DNA of 64,000 nt from Trissonchulus latispiculum (taxonomy: Eukaryota; Nematoda; Enoplea; Enoplida; Ironidae), in contig JASAND010027916.1 in the NCBI GenBank assembly GCA_030248195.1, positions 1 through 64,000 on the forward strand. Direction: 5' to 3'. Positions 55,546 through 64,000 of the stretch are shown one piece after another (position 1 is the first letter of the stretch; every line of letters begins with the position of its first letter). Position numbers and translations under genes: made by a program. The notes beneath the pieces were generated by a model. It saw nothing but the letters and a program-made list of their open reading frames with translations. It was not told the origin of the DNA and searched no databases.

Positions 55546-56187
55546 ATGGAACGAGTGAAGACGCCAAAGTTTCAACACCCGTTCACGTGTATTGTGGCGG
55601 CTCCTACTAAGGCAGGCAAGACTACCTTTGTGACTCGATTGGCAGAACATGCACATGAAATGATCTCAGAACCTCCAGATAAGATTATTTGGTGCTACAC
55701 TGAGTGGCAGGAAGCATATGAAAACTTACCTCAGGTAGAATTTGTCAAAGGCCTACCTGATATAGAGAAACTAAAATCACCAGGCGCGAAATTAGTAGTT
55801 CTTGATGATCTAATGAGCGAGATTAAGCGACAACCTAACCTAATCCAATTGTTTACCCGTGGATGCCACCATTGGTCCTGCAGCGTTATTAACATCACTC
55901 AGGACATCTTCTACGACAGGCAGCGGACAAACAGGATAAATAGTCAGTACATTGTCCTCATGAAAAATCCAGCAGATAAGCTAACTCCAATGAACCTAGC
56001 AAGGTAAATGTATCCTGGTAGAGTGAAAGGGTTTATGGAGGCTTTTGATCATGCTACTAAGCGTCCACATGGATATTTACTGATTGACCTCGATCAGAAC
56101 ACACCAGAAAAGATCCGTCATATTTTCCCAGATGATCCCTGCACCAACGTATATTCCATAAAAACTCAACCTGAACAGAAAAGTTAG
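55546..56187 (+). pseudogene. Polinton packaging ATPase (FtsK/HerA type), one nonsense codon
   Basis: 213 codons from ATG 55546 to TAG 56185. Walker A is APTKAGKTT (residues about 19-27) and Walker B is KLVVLDDLM (about 83-91), followed by a sensor-like stretch SCSVINITQDIF. These belong to the A32/FtsK-HerA packaging ATPases of adenovirus- and Polinton-like viruses, which pump DNA into the capsid. TAA at 56005-56007 interrupts the frame; coding continues without shift (MYPGRVKGFMEAFDHATKRP, GYLLIDLD), so one substitution caused it. The next gene starts 3 bases later. Confidence 0.9.
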
Positions 56188-56189
56188 CC

Positions 56190-56522
56190 ATGGATCGTTT
56201 TGAAAGAAATATCGATACACTGCGACTATTGTGTCGTTGCAAAAGTCGTAAGCAGAGAGATGCAATTATTGTTCATGGAAGTTCCGACCTGATTAAAGCT
56301 ATTTGCGATTGTGCAGAAAATATCCTCTCTGGCAACGTAAAGATATCCAGTAAAGAGAAGGCCAGACTAGCAAGATACAAACACGCCCTAAGAACCCTAC
56401 GCAAGAAACGAGTCGTCTTAAAAAGAAGCAGAAACTAATCGTTCAACACGGAGGATTTTTGCCAGCTCTCCTAGGGACCTATTATTGGAGTTGTAAGTGG
56501 ACTCCTTGGAAATCTCATAAGA
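56190..56522 (+). pseudogene. pX/mu-like small basic core or minor capsid protein
   Basis: ATG 56190. An N-terminal helix domain with two cysteines (LLCRCKSRKQRDAII, DLIKAICDCAENIL) is followed by a very basic tail (KEKARLARYKHALRTLRKK). The frame closes at 56438, but coding resumes in the next frame with a hydrophobic, Gly-rich end (QHGGFLPALLG, then after another shift GVVSGLLGNLI) up to 56522. This layout is the Polinton counterpart of adenoviral pX/pVI-type proteins, which bind DNA or membranes. Two frame changes mark it as dead. Confidence 0.72.
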
Positions 56523-56558
56523 TAATAAAAACTTACACTGATAAACTAAACAGCAGCG

Positions 56559-57079
56559 ATGGAATACTCAACACTGGTTAAGCCAGACTACTTTGACGAA
56601 CATACAAGCGTGTTGGAGAAGGAAGCAAGCAATGTTCTTAAGTCTAAACTACCAGCAGATATCAAAAGTAAGTTGTTTAAACAGGTAGATTATAGGCGAC
56701 GAATACTGCGAGATAGGCCAACAGAGATGACTCTCAAGTCCATGCTATGCCAGATATCATATCTACCTTACCACCAACACTACAACAGAAAGGTAGACAG
56801 CTGATTGAACATATTATGAGTATACCAGGACTCAAAGTTAACAGTCGGGGTGAAATAGAGTATCAGGGTCAGCCAGCAGTTGGATCTAGAATATATGATC
56901 TGATTTACGACTTTATTCGTAACAGACCCAGTCAACCACCGGCAACAGGGTGGCAAACATTGGCAAAGGCATTAAGAGATAGCAACGTGCCTCGAAAACT
57001 TATCGGAAATTCGCGGTACATACAGACAGGTCAAGAAATAAGGTCAGCCTTAAGAAAGCTCAGATGGAAGCGGCACTAG
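56559..57079 (+). pseudogene. Conserved Polinton protein of unknown function, frameshifted
   Basis: First part 56559-56745 (residues LEKEASNVLKSKLPADIKSK, helical). After a frame change near 56745 it continues to 57079 with helices (LPPTLQQKGRQLIEHIMSIP), GEIEYQGQPAVGSRIYDLI and a basic C-terminus. A gene in this slot, between pX and integrase, is common in Polintons and is often helical. No function can be assigned. Its end overlaps the integrase start by 16 bases. Confidence 0.6.
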
Positions 57080-57424
57080 AGAATAATGCTAACGACAATC
57101 GGTCTAAGACTGATACTAATAACACTACCGATGCCACATTACAGAAGATTTACTATGATCCGCAAAGTCCTGCAGCATTTGGCGGTATTGATCGCGTGTA
57201 TCAGGAGGCAAAAAGACACGGAATCTCGAGGTCCAAAGTCACTGATTGGTTAGCGAAACAGTACACTTAAAGGTAAACCAGACACATACTGGGTAGAAAA
57301 GGTAATAAAAACAAGACGGCGAAAGGGCCGGAAAGAGTATTTTGTCAAGTGGCTCGGATACCCTGACAAGTTCAACAGTTGGATTAGTGAGGACAATGGA
57401 TTTCTACCTGTACCTACCCAGTAA
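57064..57424 (+). pseudogene. Polinton integrase, internally deleted (N-terminus and chromodomain only)
   Basis: From ATG 57064 a polar leader runs into IYYDPQSPAAFGGIDRVYQE and RSKVTDWLAKQ, the N-terminal region of Polinton integrases. At about 57270 the frame ends and, directly after (57272-57424), a chromodomain follows in another frame: YWVEKVIKTRRRKGRKEYF, VKWLGYP and NSWISE, with the aromatic cage positions Y, W and W. In full-length relatives about 300 residues with the HHCC and DDE core lie between; here they are gone. The stop at 57422 overlaps the next gene's start (ATG 57396). Confidence 0.88.
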
Positions 57425-58160
57425 TACTGGTGACTATGCAACGAACAAACTGCACAATTTCAGAGTGAAACTACCTCATCGCGTTGACCTTGAAGGTGAA
57501 TGGGAGGTGGGACTTGTAGAACTTGGATATCCTGTTACCTGGTTCAATGTAGGAAACAAGGATGATGCAAAGCTTGGAGTGACAGTTGGCAAGAAGACAT
57601 TCCATAACCACATCCCATTGAACAATTATGAGTCAATACACCAGCTATGCAATGCCATCAACTATACCATTAAACTAACAAAGAAGATCAATTGTGAACT
57701 GGCTTATGATGAACTTCATAGACGTATTGGACTGAAACCTACAACCCTAGACGAAGAACCAGACTTCAAGGCGTTACATTTCAGTAAACAGTTAAAGTAT
57801 ATCCTTGGATACTCAGATACCAAGGTCGTACCAAAAGAAAAGACAGTCTCGCCACCTAGATACGCAGTAGCCGCTAATGCACCAGACCTGAGAGGTGGAC
57901 TTTATTCCCTCTTCATCTACTGTGACGTGGTGGCACCGCAATTGATAGGAAACACCATCGCAACAATCATTCGTGTTGTCAGCATTGAATGAAAACATAA
58001 TGATACCGTTAATCGAATATACAATAATCCACACTATATACCAGTGCTAAGAAAAGAGTTTGATAGTATTGAAATACATATAAAGGATGATCACGGTATG
58101 GCGGTAAACTTTCAGTACGGAAAGGTTTTTGCTAAGTAACACTTCCGGAAGCGAAGATGA
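57396..58160 (+). pseudogene. Polinton capsid-cluster protein (putative minor capsid/penton), two stops
   Basis: ATG 57396: MDFYLYLPSNTGDY, then KLPHRVDLEGEWEVGLVELG, a beta-rich protein. This LPSN...l.GeWEVGL signature marks a protein found beside the Polinton major capsid gene, probably a penton or minor capsid subunit. TGA at 57990-57992 interrupts; the same frame continues (NRIYNNPHYIPV, EFDSIEIHIKDDHG) to a second stop, TAA 58137-58139, just before the natural end at 58158-58160. Both breaks are single-codon changes. The role is inferred from gene order. Confidence 0.78.
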
Positions 58161-58300
58161 TTGTATACTTGACCGGAAAGGAAGGTACCCTTGAAAACCA
58201 GTTGGCTCACCCTCTGCATCTACATGGTAGGTGGTCTGTTGCAATGGTTGACTTTATCTATGTTGTGGAGATCAAATTTTGTTTCTTACTGTACGTGTAA
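58157..58300 (+). pseudogene. Start of a second capsid-cluster gene, truncated
   Basis: The ATG overlaps the previous stop as ATGA. 47 residues contain HPLHLHGRWSVAMVDFIYVV, a match to the '.L.L.G.W.VgLvdf' strand pattern of the neighbouring protein, so it is probably a paralogous structural gene. It ends after this first motif and unrelated AT-rich DNA follows, marking the right-hand limit of the remnant. Confidence 0.6.
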
Positions 58301-59183
58301 GTTATGAAGCTGGCATTTTTTAAAGGTCGTTTATCATTATACCCGACGTAGTTTCTTAAAGTTTGAATGAAATTGGACAGTAACTGCGCTTTCTGCAACA
58401 ACATGCACATAAGGAGAGCACGACCAATACGGACACAATAAGAAACGGATAAAAGTTGGAACCTTGTGTGTAACCATAGATTAATTTTATAAGTTGAAAA
58501 ATAATTCTATAGCGCCACTACATCTCACAAGGGCTCGATTCTATCAATTCTGCAATTTTTCAGTGTACGTGAGTGAGCGTGTATTGTTCCTTCTTGTCCA
58601 TTCTTGTTGAAACATACAATCTACACGGACCATTCAGCACTAACCGGTCTCAAAATCGATGAAACCGGCACATACAAAACTAAACATTGTCACCAACCCT
58701 CATAAGGTGGGCTCTTGCTAGACAGGATGTCCCGCCATTGGAAATTAAATATAAACATGGCTGAGTCAATACTGTGGCAGACTCTTAGCCTTGGACTTAA
58801 TTTCTTGCTTTACACTCTTTTTCATAACTTTCTCGATTTAGTACAGTGCTGCAGTACAAGGACAAAAACTGTAAATGCGTCACGGAGAGCTATGGTTTGG
58901 AAGCTGGAACTGCACGTTTGCACAAAACCTGGAAAAAGTTCTAGTCTTAGTCTGGGGTGTGACCAATGCGACCAATATTGTCAAACCATACTAATTATGC
59001 TTAATGAATAGCAATAATTTATTTCTAACAAACCAAATAGCTCACATTTCATTATATACAATAATTAGCAATGTGACTCGTTAAACCTAACATTTGAAAA
59101 CTCAGAATTGACCAAAATGATCAATGTATCTTCAGTGAAATACTACTCCCTGTGGCTCGTATTTAACAAAAGGTTACCTATTA
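58301..59183. other. No gene recognised
   Basis: Right flank of the Polinton remnant; no terminal repeat found. The frame 58715-59011 shows no domain. Confidence 0.45.
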
Positions 59184-59564
59184 CCAAGAGTACATAATAT
59201 AAGAGTGTGCCACTAGGCACACTCTATGTTATCAGAGAAAAAACTATGCTCTGCTCGCTAACGGCCCACCCCCTCCCCGCAAATCAGACCCCAGTGACCC
59301 CCCCCCCCCGCAAATCAGTACCTAGTCGAAACGGGGGTACGCTCACTCGCTCTATGTTTATGTGCTTAAGCTCGAAAACACAAGCAGTGCGTGCGCGAAT
59401 TTTGTGCCTGCTTCGAGCTTTAGAACATAAACATAGCGCACAAAATTCTTTGAAGTGAAGGGTCTAATTTGCGGGGGGTGGGCCGTTAGCGAGCAGAGCA
59501 TAGTTTTCGCTCTGATAAGAGAGAGCTTGCCTAGTGGCATTCTCTTATCATTATGTACTCTTGC
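59184..59564. mobile_element. Foldback MITE, CCAAGAG family, copy 3
   Basis: 381 bases, CCAAGAGTACATAAT ... ATTATGTACTCTTGC, flanked by TATTA on both sides (59179-59183 and 59565-59569). Shares gacccc-agtgacccc, gtttatgtg and ggccgttagcg blocks with 25519-25922 and is likewise nearly palindromic. Confidence 0.92.
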
Positions 59565-60529
59565 TATTACCATACATTAACACAGGCTCTGATTCAGGTT
59601 GGGGCTTATCCGAGAAAAATCAAAGAAGGACTTGTATCTTAAAAAATTCCTAAAGCCGTTTGCACCCTAGCATAGATTGACTTAACTTGTCGCAAAGCCA
59701 ACTAGAAGTCGCCAACCGGACTGCTTTTAGCCAGACTAAGCAACAAGCTTTTAATAATCAGTTACATGACAATCACGAGTTGCAATCTAAAAGTAATAAA
59801 CGTTCAAGGTCAGTTTCAGTCCTGTTCTCCAGAGAGACTGGGTTCATCAGGGGCAGGAGGAGTTTGCCTGACGACAGCGTTCTTATATCCATAAACGAAC
59901 CCTCCTGCCCCTGATGGAACCACGGCCGACGAAGGCAGGTCCATTACGTTACGGCCATGGCACCGAAGCTGCCGCAGAAGCTGCTTTCTTGCGCCGCAGA
60001 AGGTTGCATTGCGGATAGACACGTCAGATGCGCATCATATGCCAGAACAGACCCTATGCCAAATACAAGCTTAACAAATGTTGGGCTGTTCCGACGCACC
60101 TTGATTATTTCGATATCAGCGTCGAACAGGTGCTTTCAATTATCAATGGCTTTGTCATCCTTTAGGGGCTGATGGAATTGAAAATGCAGTTCGATGCTAT
60201 CGTTCGGCTGCTCTTTGATACCGGTAATTTCAGCATTTTCGGAATTCAGTAATGATGTCACTTTGCTCCGGATGGCTCTAAATCTTCGTTTTTTGGTTTT
60301 TGTGGGATAAGTTTTGAAAGCCCTTTTCTACACTAGTGGAGTGGCGGTTTCCTTTTTCTTATTGCTTTGAAGTCGTCGGATTAGAGATTTCCCCTTGACG
60401 TCCTTGTTAACTCTTTGTTAGCATCTATTAAAACATGTATTTGAATTAAAATTGTATTAAAATATTAATTTTTCGCCTGGCTGCTACCGAAGCAAAACAC
60501 ACTCAAGAGTCTTGAGTACAAAAGCAAAT
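59565..60529. other. No gene; one strong hairpin
   Basis: ggttcatcaggggcaggaggagtt (about 59840-59863) is largely complementary to 59898-59922 (aaccctcctgcccctgatggaacc), giving a hairpin with a loop of about 35 bases. The surrounding frames show no domain. Confidence 0.55.
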
Positions 60530-60745
60530 TCAATGCGTAATCCGGCTATTAAATTCTATAACACCAGTGCGTAGAATAGCATATCCGGTGCGTATATTGG
60601 CAAAGCGAGTGTGAAAATTATATAGCACAGGTATGTAAAACAGCAAATCCGGTGCGTAAATCGGCACGTTTGGAGCGTAGCCATGTAGGTTCAATACCGG
60701 TGGGCAAATTTTCAAAAAATGGTGTAGGTTCAATTTTGGAGCGTA
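60530..60745. repeat. Decayed short tandem repeat
   Basis: Phrases of type ccggtgcgtanattggcaaa recur about every 30 bases. Confidence 0.55.
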
Positions 60746-60859
60746 TTAGGGAGAAGTGGGTTGGCCACCAGAAATGTGGGGGAGGCGAAACTTAGCGGGG
60801 AGGGTGCAAAACCACATTTTTTGCTAGGGCAACTGGTCACCCCCTCCACCCCGTCTCAC

Positions 60860-61030
60860 ACACATCTGCGGGCTCAAATTCGCATGCAAGAATACTAACA
60901 AAGAGTCTGCTATTTTGATTTGTATCCTTTTCCTCGCGGCGCTGCTACCCCCCCCCCCTCCCACATCGGCGGCCATTTAGAATACAGTTAAACACACATT
61001 TTTCTTGCTCAAATTTGCATAACAGAGTAA
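60860..61030 (+). repeat. C-rich repeat related to 6650-7080
   Basis: Contains caaattcgcat, gagtctgctattttgatttgtatcc, cgcggcgctgc plus poly-C, and gttaaacacac in the same order as the array at 6650-7080. Confidence 0.75.
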
Positions 61031-62159
61031 TTTCAATCCTACCCCATGCTGCGATTGATTACCTTTGCCTGAAGGTAATAAAAGAATTTTAAAAAGGCAC
61101 ATAGCCATAACTGGTGGTTTTGGTCCTTTGCAGACTTAAGCAAAGTTATGAAATGCGCATTGGAAGAGGTTACTCAGCACTAAAAACCTTACTTCGGCTC
61201 TGGTGGCAAACAGATTCAGTGAAAGCTAAAACGATGGTATACCACGGCGTTGAGCTGACGGTTTTCATGTTTTTATGTACTTATGTACTCTTATGCACTT
61301 ATGTACTCTACGTATGGAAGGAAGTCTACTCTTTCCGTCATAAACTTGTACTCATAGTCTTAAATCCTTTTAAGCTGATGGCTTTATTTTTATAGTCTTG
61401 ATCGCGATCTTGTTTTTGTTCCACCATGCTGCCGCCGCGATCTCCTATGGCGTAGGTTTGCTTAAAGGCTCGCTGATGATGGCGTTTATCCTATCTTAGC
61501 AAATTCTTCACTTCAGTTTTCAGGGAGTGCAGGTAGTGTTCACTGAGCATGCCTTCCTGGCTCGACTTGTCACCACAGAACCAGCAGAGCAGAACTGCTT
61601 GAAAGGGCGCAGATCTAAAATATTAAACAGAAATATTGGAATAAGGACAGCCTAGATTTTAGGAAGTCAGTAACCTAATAAACCAATACGGTCTTCCGGG
61701 GGGGGGCGGGCGGTGGCCAAAAATTTTGATGTTTAGGCGTTTCTTTGGAGGTAGAAACGTTTTTTTCTCAAAAATGCCTGGACTTATGCTAAAAATACTT
61801 GGATAATTGAAAACGCGCTTAGACTTAATTATACGTATTATATATACACTTACTACCTGTTCAACGTTGGGCTGGGCGTTGGAGGAATAGTGCTGCAATA
61901 CTTTCCTCTGCAGTTTACCGATTGAGGCATTGTAGGGCGGTGTCTTTTCTTTTCAAACTCCCATCTCAACGTTTTGTTAAGTATATAAAAATTTTACTCA
62001 AGACAAAAGTCAGAACTTTTGGATCATAGCAATAGCTAAAAACTAATACAGTTATGCATAATTTAGCCCAATCAACCCACTATCTGAAATTATATAATTC
62101 GTGTTTCTTGCATTTTTCTTAAATTATCACAAAATGCAGCTCAAACAGTAATACTAGGG
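61031..62159. other. No gene recognised
   Basis: Includes a partial relative of the tRNA-derived sequence at about 61575-61615. The frame 61114-61395 has a hydrophobic stretch built from a decayed tatgtactctta repeat and is not taken as a gene. Confidence 0.45.
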
Positions 62160-63360
62160 ACATCAATTTAAAATATTTCAAAAAGCGTAGGCTGGCCGAC
62201 ATTCGGTGACTATAGCTCTCTGCTAAAGCCGGATTTCGACTGGTCTCTTTTCGACTACATGCAAGCTCGGTTTTTATCCTTTTTCTTTTTCTAGGAATTA
62301 GATTTTATATTCAAACAGAAATTAAATTTAAAATACTTCAAAAAGCGTAGACTGGCCGATATTCGGTGACCATACGTGTGCTTGGGGGGGGGTGGTTTGG
62401 GGGGGGGGGGGTTTAACACCCCCCCCCCCAGACCTGAGCTCACCCCCCCCCCAGAGGGGTCCCCTCACCCCCACCCCCCAGAATCCGGATTTTTCCGGTA
62501 AAAAACCGGAAAAATCCGGTTTTTCGGCGGCCTTCGGCCGCCCTTCACCCCCCCAGAACTTCCCCTCCTGCACATGTCTGTCGGTGACTATAGCTCTCTG
62601 CTAAAGCCGGATTTCGGCTGGTCTCTTTTCGACTAAATGCAAGCTCGGTTTTTTATCCATTTTTCTTTTTCTAGGAATTATTTTTATAATATATTTATAC
62701 TTCAAAAAGTGTAGATTGGCCGATATTCGGTGACTATAGCTCTCTGCTAAAGCCGGATTTCGACTAGTCTCTTCTTTTTCTAGGAATTTTATATATATTT
62801 TCGGACAGTAATACTAGCCAATATTCGCCTACATACACGAACCCGAACCAGCACCTCTTAAAGTTGACAAAAATGTTAAGAGTATATATATGCGTATTTT
62901 AGTGTCCCAAGCGGACAGCTTTTACTAGTAAAAAGTGGCCTATTTGCGAAAATTGGTAACCCTATAAATTTTTTGTCCCTAATTGGACACATTAATATCC
63001 AAGAAAACTTTAGCGGACACATTTTCCTAGGAAAAATGGCCTCCTTGCTTTTTTTGCTAGCCCTTTTAATTTTTGTTAATTGGCCAAAGTTTACATAGGC
63101 CGATATTCGGTGACTATAGCTCTCCGCTAAAGCCGGATTTCGACTGGTCTCTTTTCGACTACATGCAAGCTCGGTTCTTAATCCTTTTTTCTTTTTCTTG
63201 GAATTATATAGATTTATATACGTATATTCAAACAGTAATATATACTATGGATTTCAATTTAAAATACTTCAAAAACCGTAGACTGGCCGATATTCGGTAA
63301 CTATAGCTCTCTGCTAAAGATCGGACTTCGACTGGTCTCTTTTCTACTACAGGCTGTGGG
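62160..63360 (+). repeat. Satellite array of about 165-base unit, five copies
   Basis: The core ggccgatattcggtgactatagctctctgctaaagccggatttcgactggtctc recurs at about 62194, 62354, 62717, 63099 and 63286, followed in most copies by catgcaagctcgg and tttctttttctaggaatt. Copy 2 is split by a MITE (62371-62580). 62800-63090 is unrelated DNA and includes an element end of the TTAAGGTGCTG family near 62830. Confidence 0.88.
62371..62580. mobile_element. GC-rich hAT-like MITE inside the satellite
   Basis: 210 bases, CATACGTGTGC ... GCACATGTCTG, flanked by a perfect 8-base duplication TCGGTGAC (62363-62370 and 62581-62588) that is part of the satellite unit, so the pre-insertion sequence is certain. 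The interior is mostly poly-G/poly-C with a palindromic ccggatttttccgg block. Confidence 0.93.
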
Positions 63361-63788
63361 GGCACCGCCCCCTTTGGATACCCCAGCACTCTTAGCAAGG
63401 ACGTTATCATACGTATATATATAGAAAAAGTGCACTCGTGGGGTATTGTTTCCTGGGAAATATTGTCCGGGGGGGTACAATAGAATAACAGGCTGCTAGA
63501 ATTTCATTATTCTGTATAAATAACAGATTTACTACTGTTTTTATTCAAAAAGATGAGAAATCTATCGATTTGTGACAATAAACCGTTTTTACTTTAAGGT
63601 TCTTGAATTTTGGTCAAAATATTCGAAAAGTGCAAAAATGTGGCCTAACGGGTCCCTTTCTAACTTTCGTAGATACGGGGGCAGAGGGGGCGGCCGCCCT
63701 TCCCGAAATAAATTTGGCCCCTGGGAAAAATGTTGGGTAAAAAAAGATTTTACGACCGTGCTAAATTTATTATTAACATGACAAATTG
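63361..63788. other. No gene recognised
   Basis: AT-rich with short G runs; nothing recognised. Confidence 0.5.
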
Positions 63789-63802
63789 TATATATATATG
63801 TA

Positions 63803-63834
<32 letters not shown>
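63789..63834. repeat. (TA)n microsatellite
   Basis: TA-rich run with short interruptions. Confidence 0.9.
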
Positions 63835-63838
<4 letters not shown>

Positions 63839-64000
63839 TTAATACTTTATTAAATAATTTTCCGCGCCTTGCGGGCTATTGTGATTGAGCTGGACCAGAA
63901 CATTCGACTGGTTTGGGCTAGCACCACTTTGATACTATATATAATTATGGTTTGCCCTAAGCTTTTGAATGAGGTATAGTCTGTCTAAAACTTGATTTTT

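Larger units (their letters stand above)
52945..58300. mobile_element. Polinton/Maverick (adintovirus-like) remnant
   Basis: Compact, mostly intronless gene block unlike its surroundings: packaging ATPase, pX/mu-like protein, retroviral-type integrase with chromodomain, and capsid-cluster protein, in tight or overlapping plus-strand array, with accessory genes on both strands to the left. Overlaps include 16 bases at 57064-57079, 29 at 57396-57424 and ATGA at 58157-58160. Stops and frameshifts occur in nearly every core gene. Polymerase B, protease and major capsid protein are absent, so only about a third of a typical 15-20-kb element remains. Confidence 0.88.

Noticed and set aside
62328..62604. 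Gly/Pro-rich frames on both strands
   Set aside because: Translation of poly-G/poly-C in the hAT-like MITE.

Overview
The window is eukaryotic and almost certainly from an invertebrate animal. It carries a multi-exon DEG/ENaC ion-channel gene with GT-AG introns, an animal gene family, and is otherwise AT-rich DNA packed with transposons: Ty3/gypsy, two or three LINE lineages, a Polinton/Maverick remnant and many small non-autonomous DNA elements. The species cannot be named from sequence alone. Most long open frames are shadows of simple repeats or are mobile-element genes broken by stops and frameshifts.

Layout. 1-5.1 kb: intergenic, with a 181-base GT microsatellite and a TA tract. 5.13-5.27 kb: a possible orphan exon. 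6.2-7.1 kb: a hAT-like MITE and a C-rich tandem repeat. 7.1-14.7 kb: minus-strand LTR-retrotransposon wreckage: a Gag-like gene, an inverted pair of palindrome arrays, a Ty3/gypsy pol lacking most of its reverse transcriptase, a second Gag-like frame and an LTR. 16-20 kb: a TTAA-flanked element and a 1.45-kb foldback. 23.0-24.2 kb: a 5'-truncated LINE with a 17-base target duplication. 24.9-26.5 kb: a solo LTR and two MITEs. 26.8-37.6 kb: the last nine exons of a DEG/ENaC channel (about 303 residues), with at least four small transposons in one 6.9-kb intron. 38.6-43.1 kb: MITE copies and a 1.9-kb TTAA element. 43.2-46.2 kb: a LINE endonuclease fragment facing the 5' half of a second LINE whose ORF1 product ends in a NADAR (YbiA-like) domain. 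47-50 kb: a tandem repeat split by two MITEs. 51.1-51.8 kb: another hAT-like MITE. 52.9-58.3 kb: the Polinton/Maverick remnant. 59-64 kb: a MITE, decayed satellites and a satellite array split by a GC-rich hAT-like MITE.

The Polinton remnant is the richest part. On the plus strand it keeps a packaging ATPase, a small basic pX/mu-like protein, an integrase reduced to its N-terminal region and C-terminal chromodomain, and a conserved capsid-cluster protein. Beside this core are genes not normally listed for the group: a death-fold (DED-like) protein, a TATA-binding-protein-like gene, a possible dsRNA-binding protein, a possible BECR-type nuclease and a small secreted cysteine-rich protein. Nearly every gene is broken, so this is a fossil. 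DNA polymerase B, protease and the major capsid protein are not visible.

The most unusual findings are the TBP-like gene in the Polinton, the NADAR domain fused to a LINE ORF1 with an ATGA ORF1/ORF2 overlap, the integrase with its catalytic core removed, and the inverted arrays of tandem palindromes at 9.1-10.0 kb. All functional calls come from reading translated sequence by eye; no database search was run.
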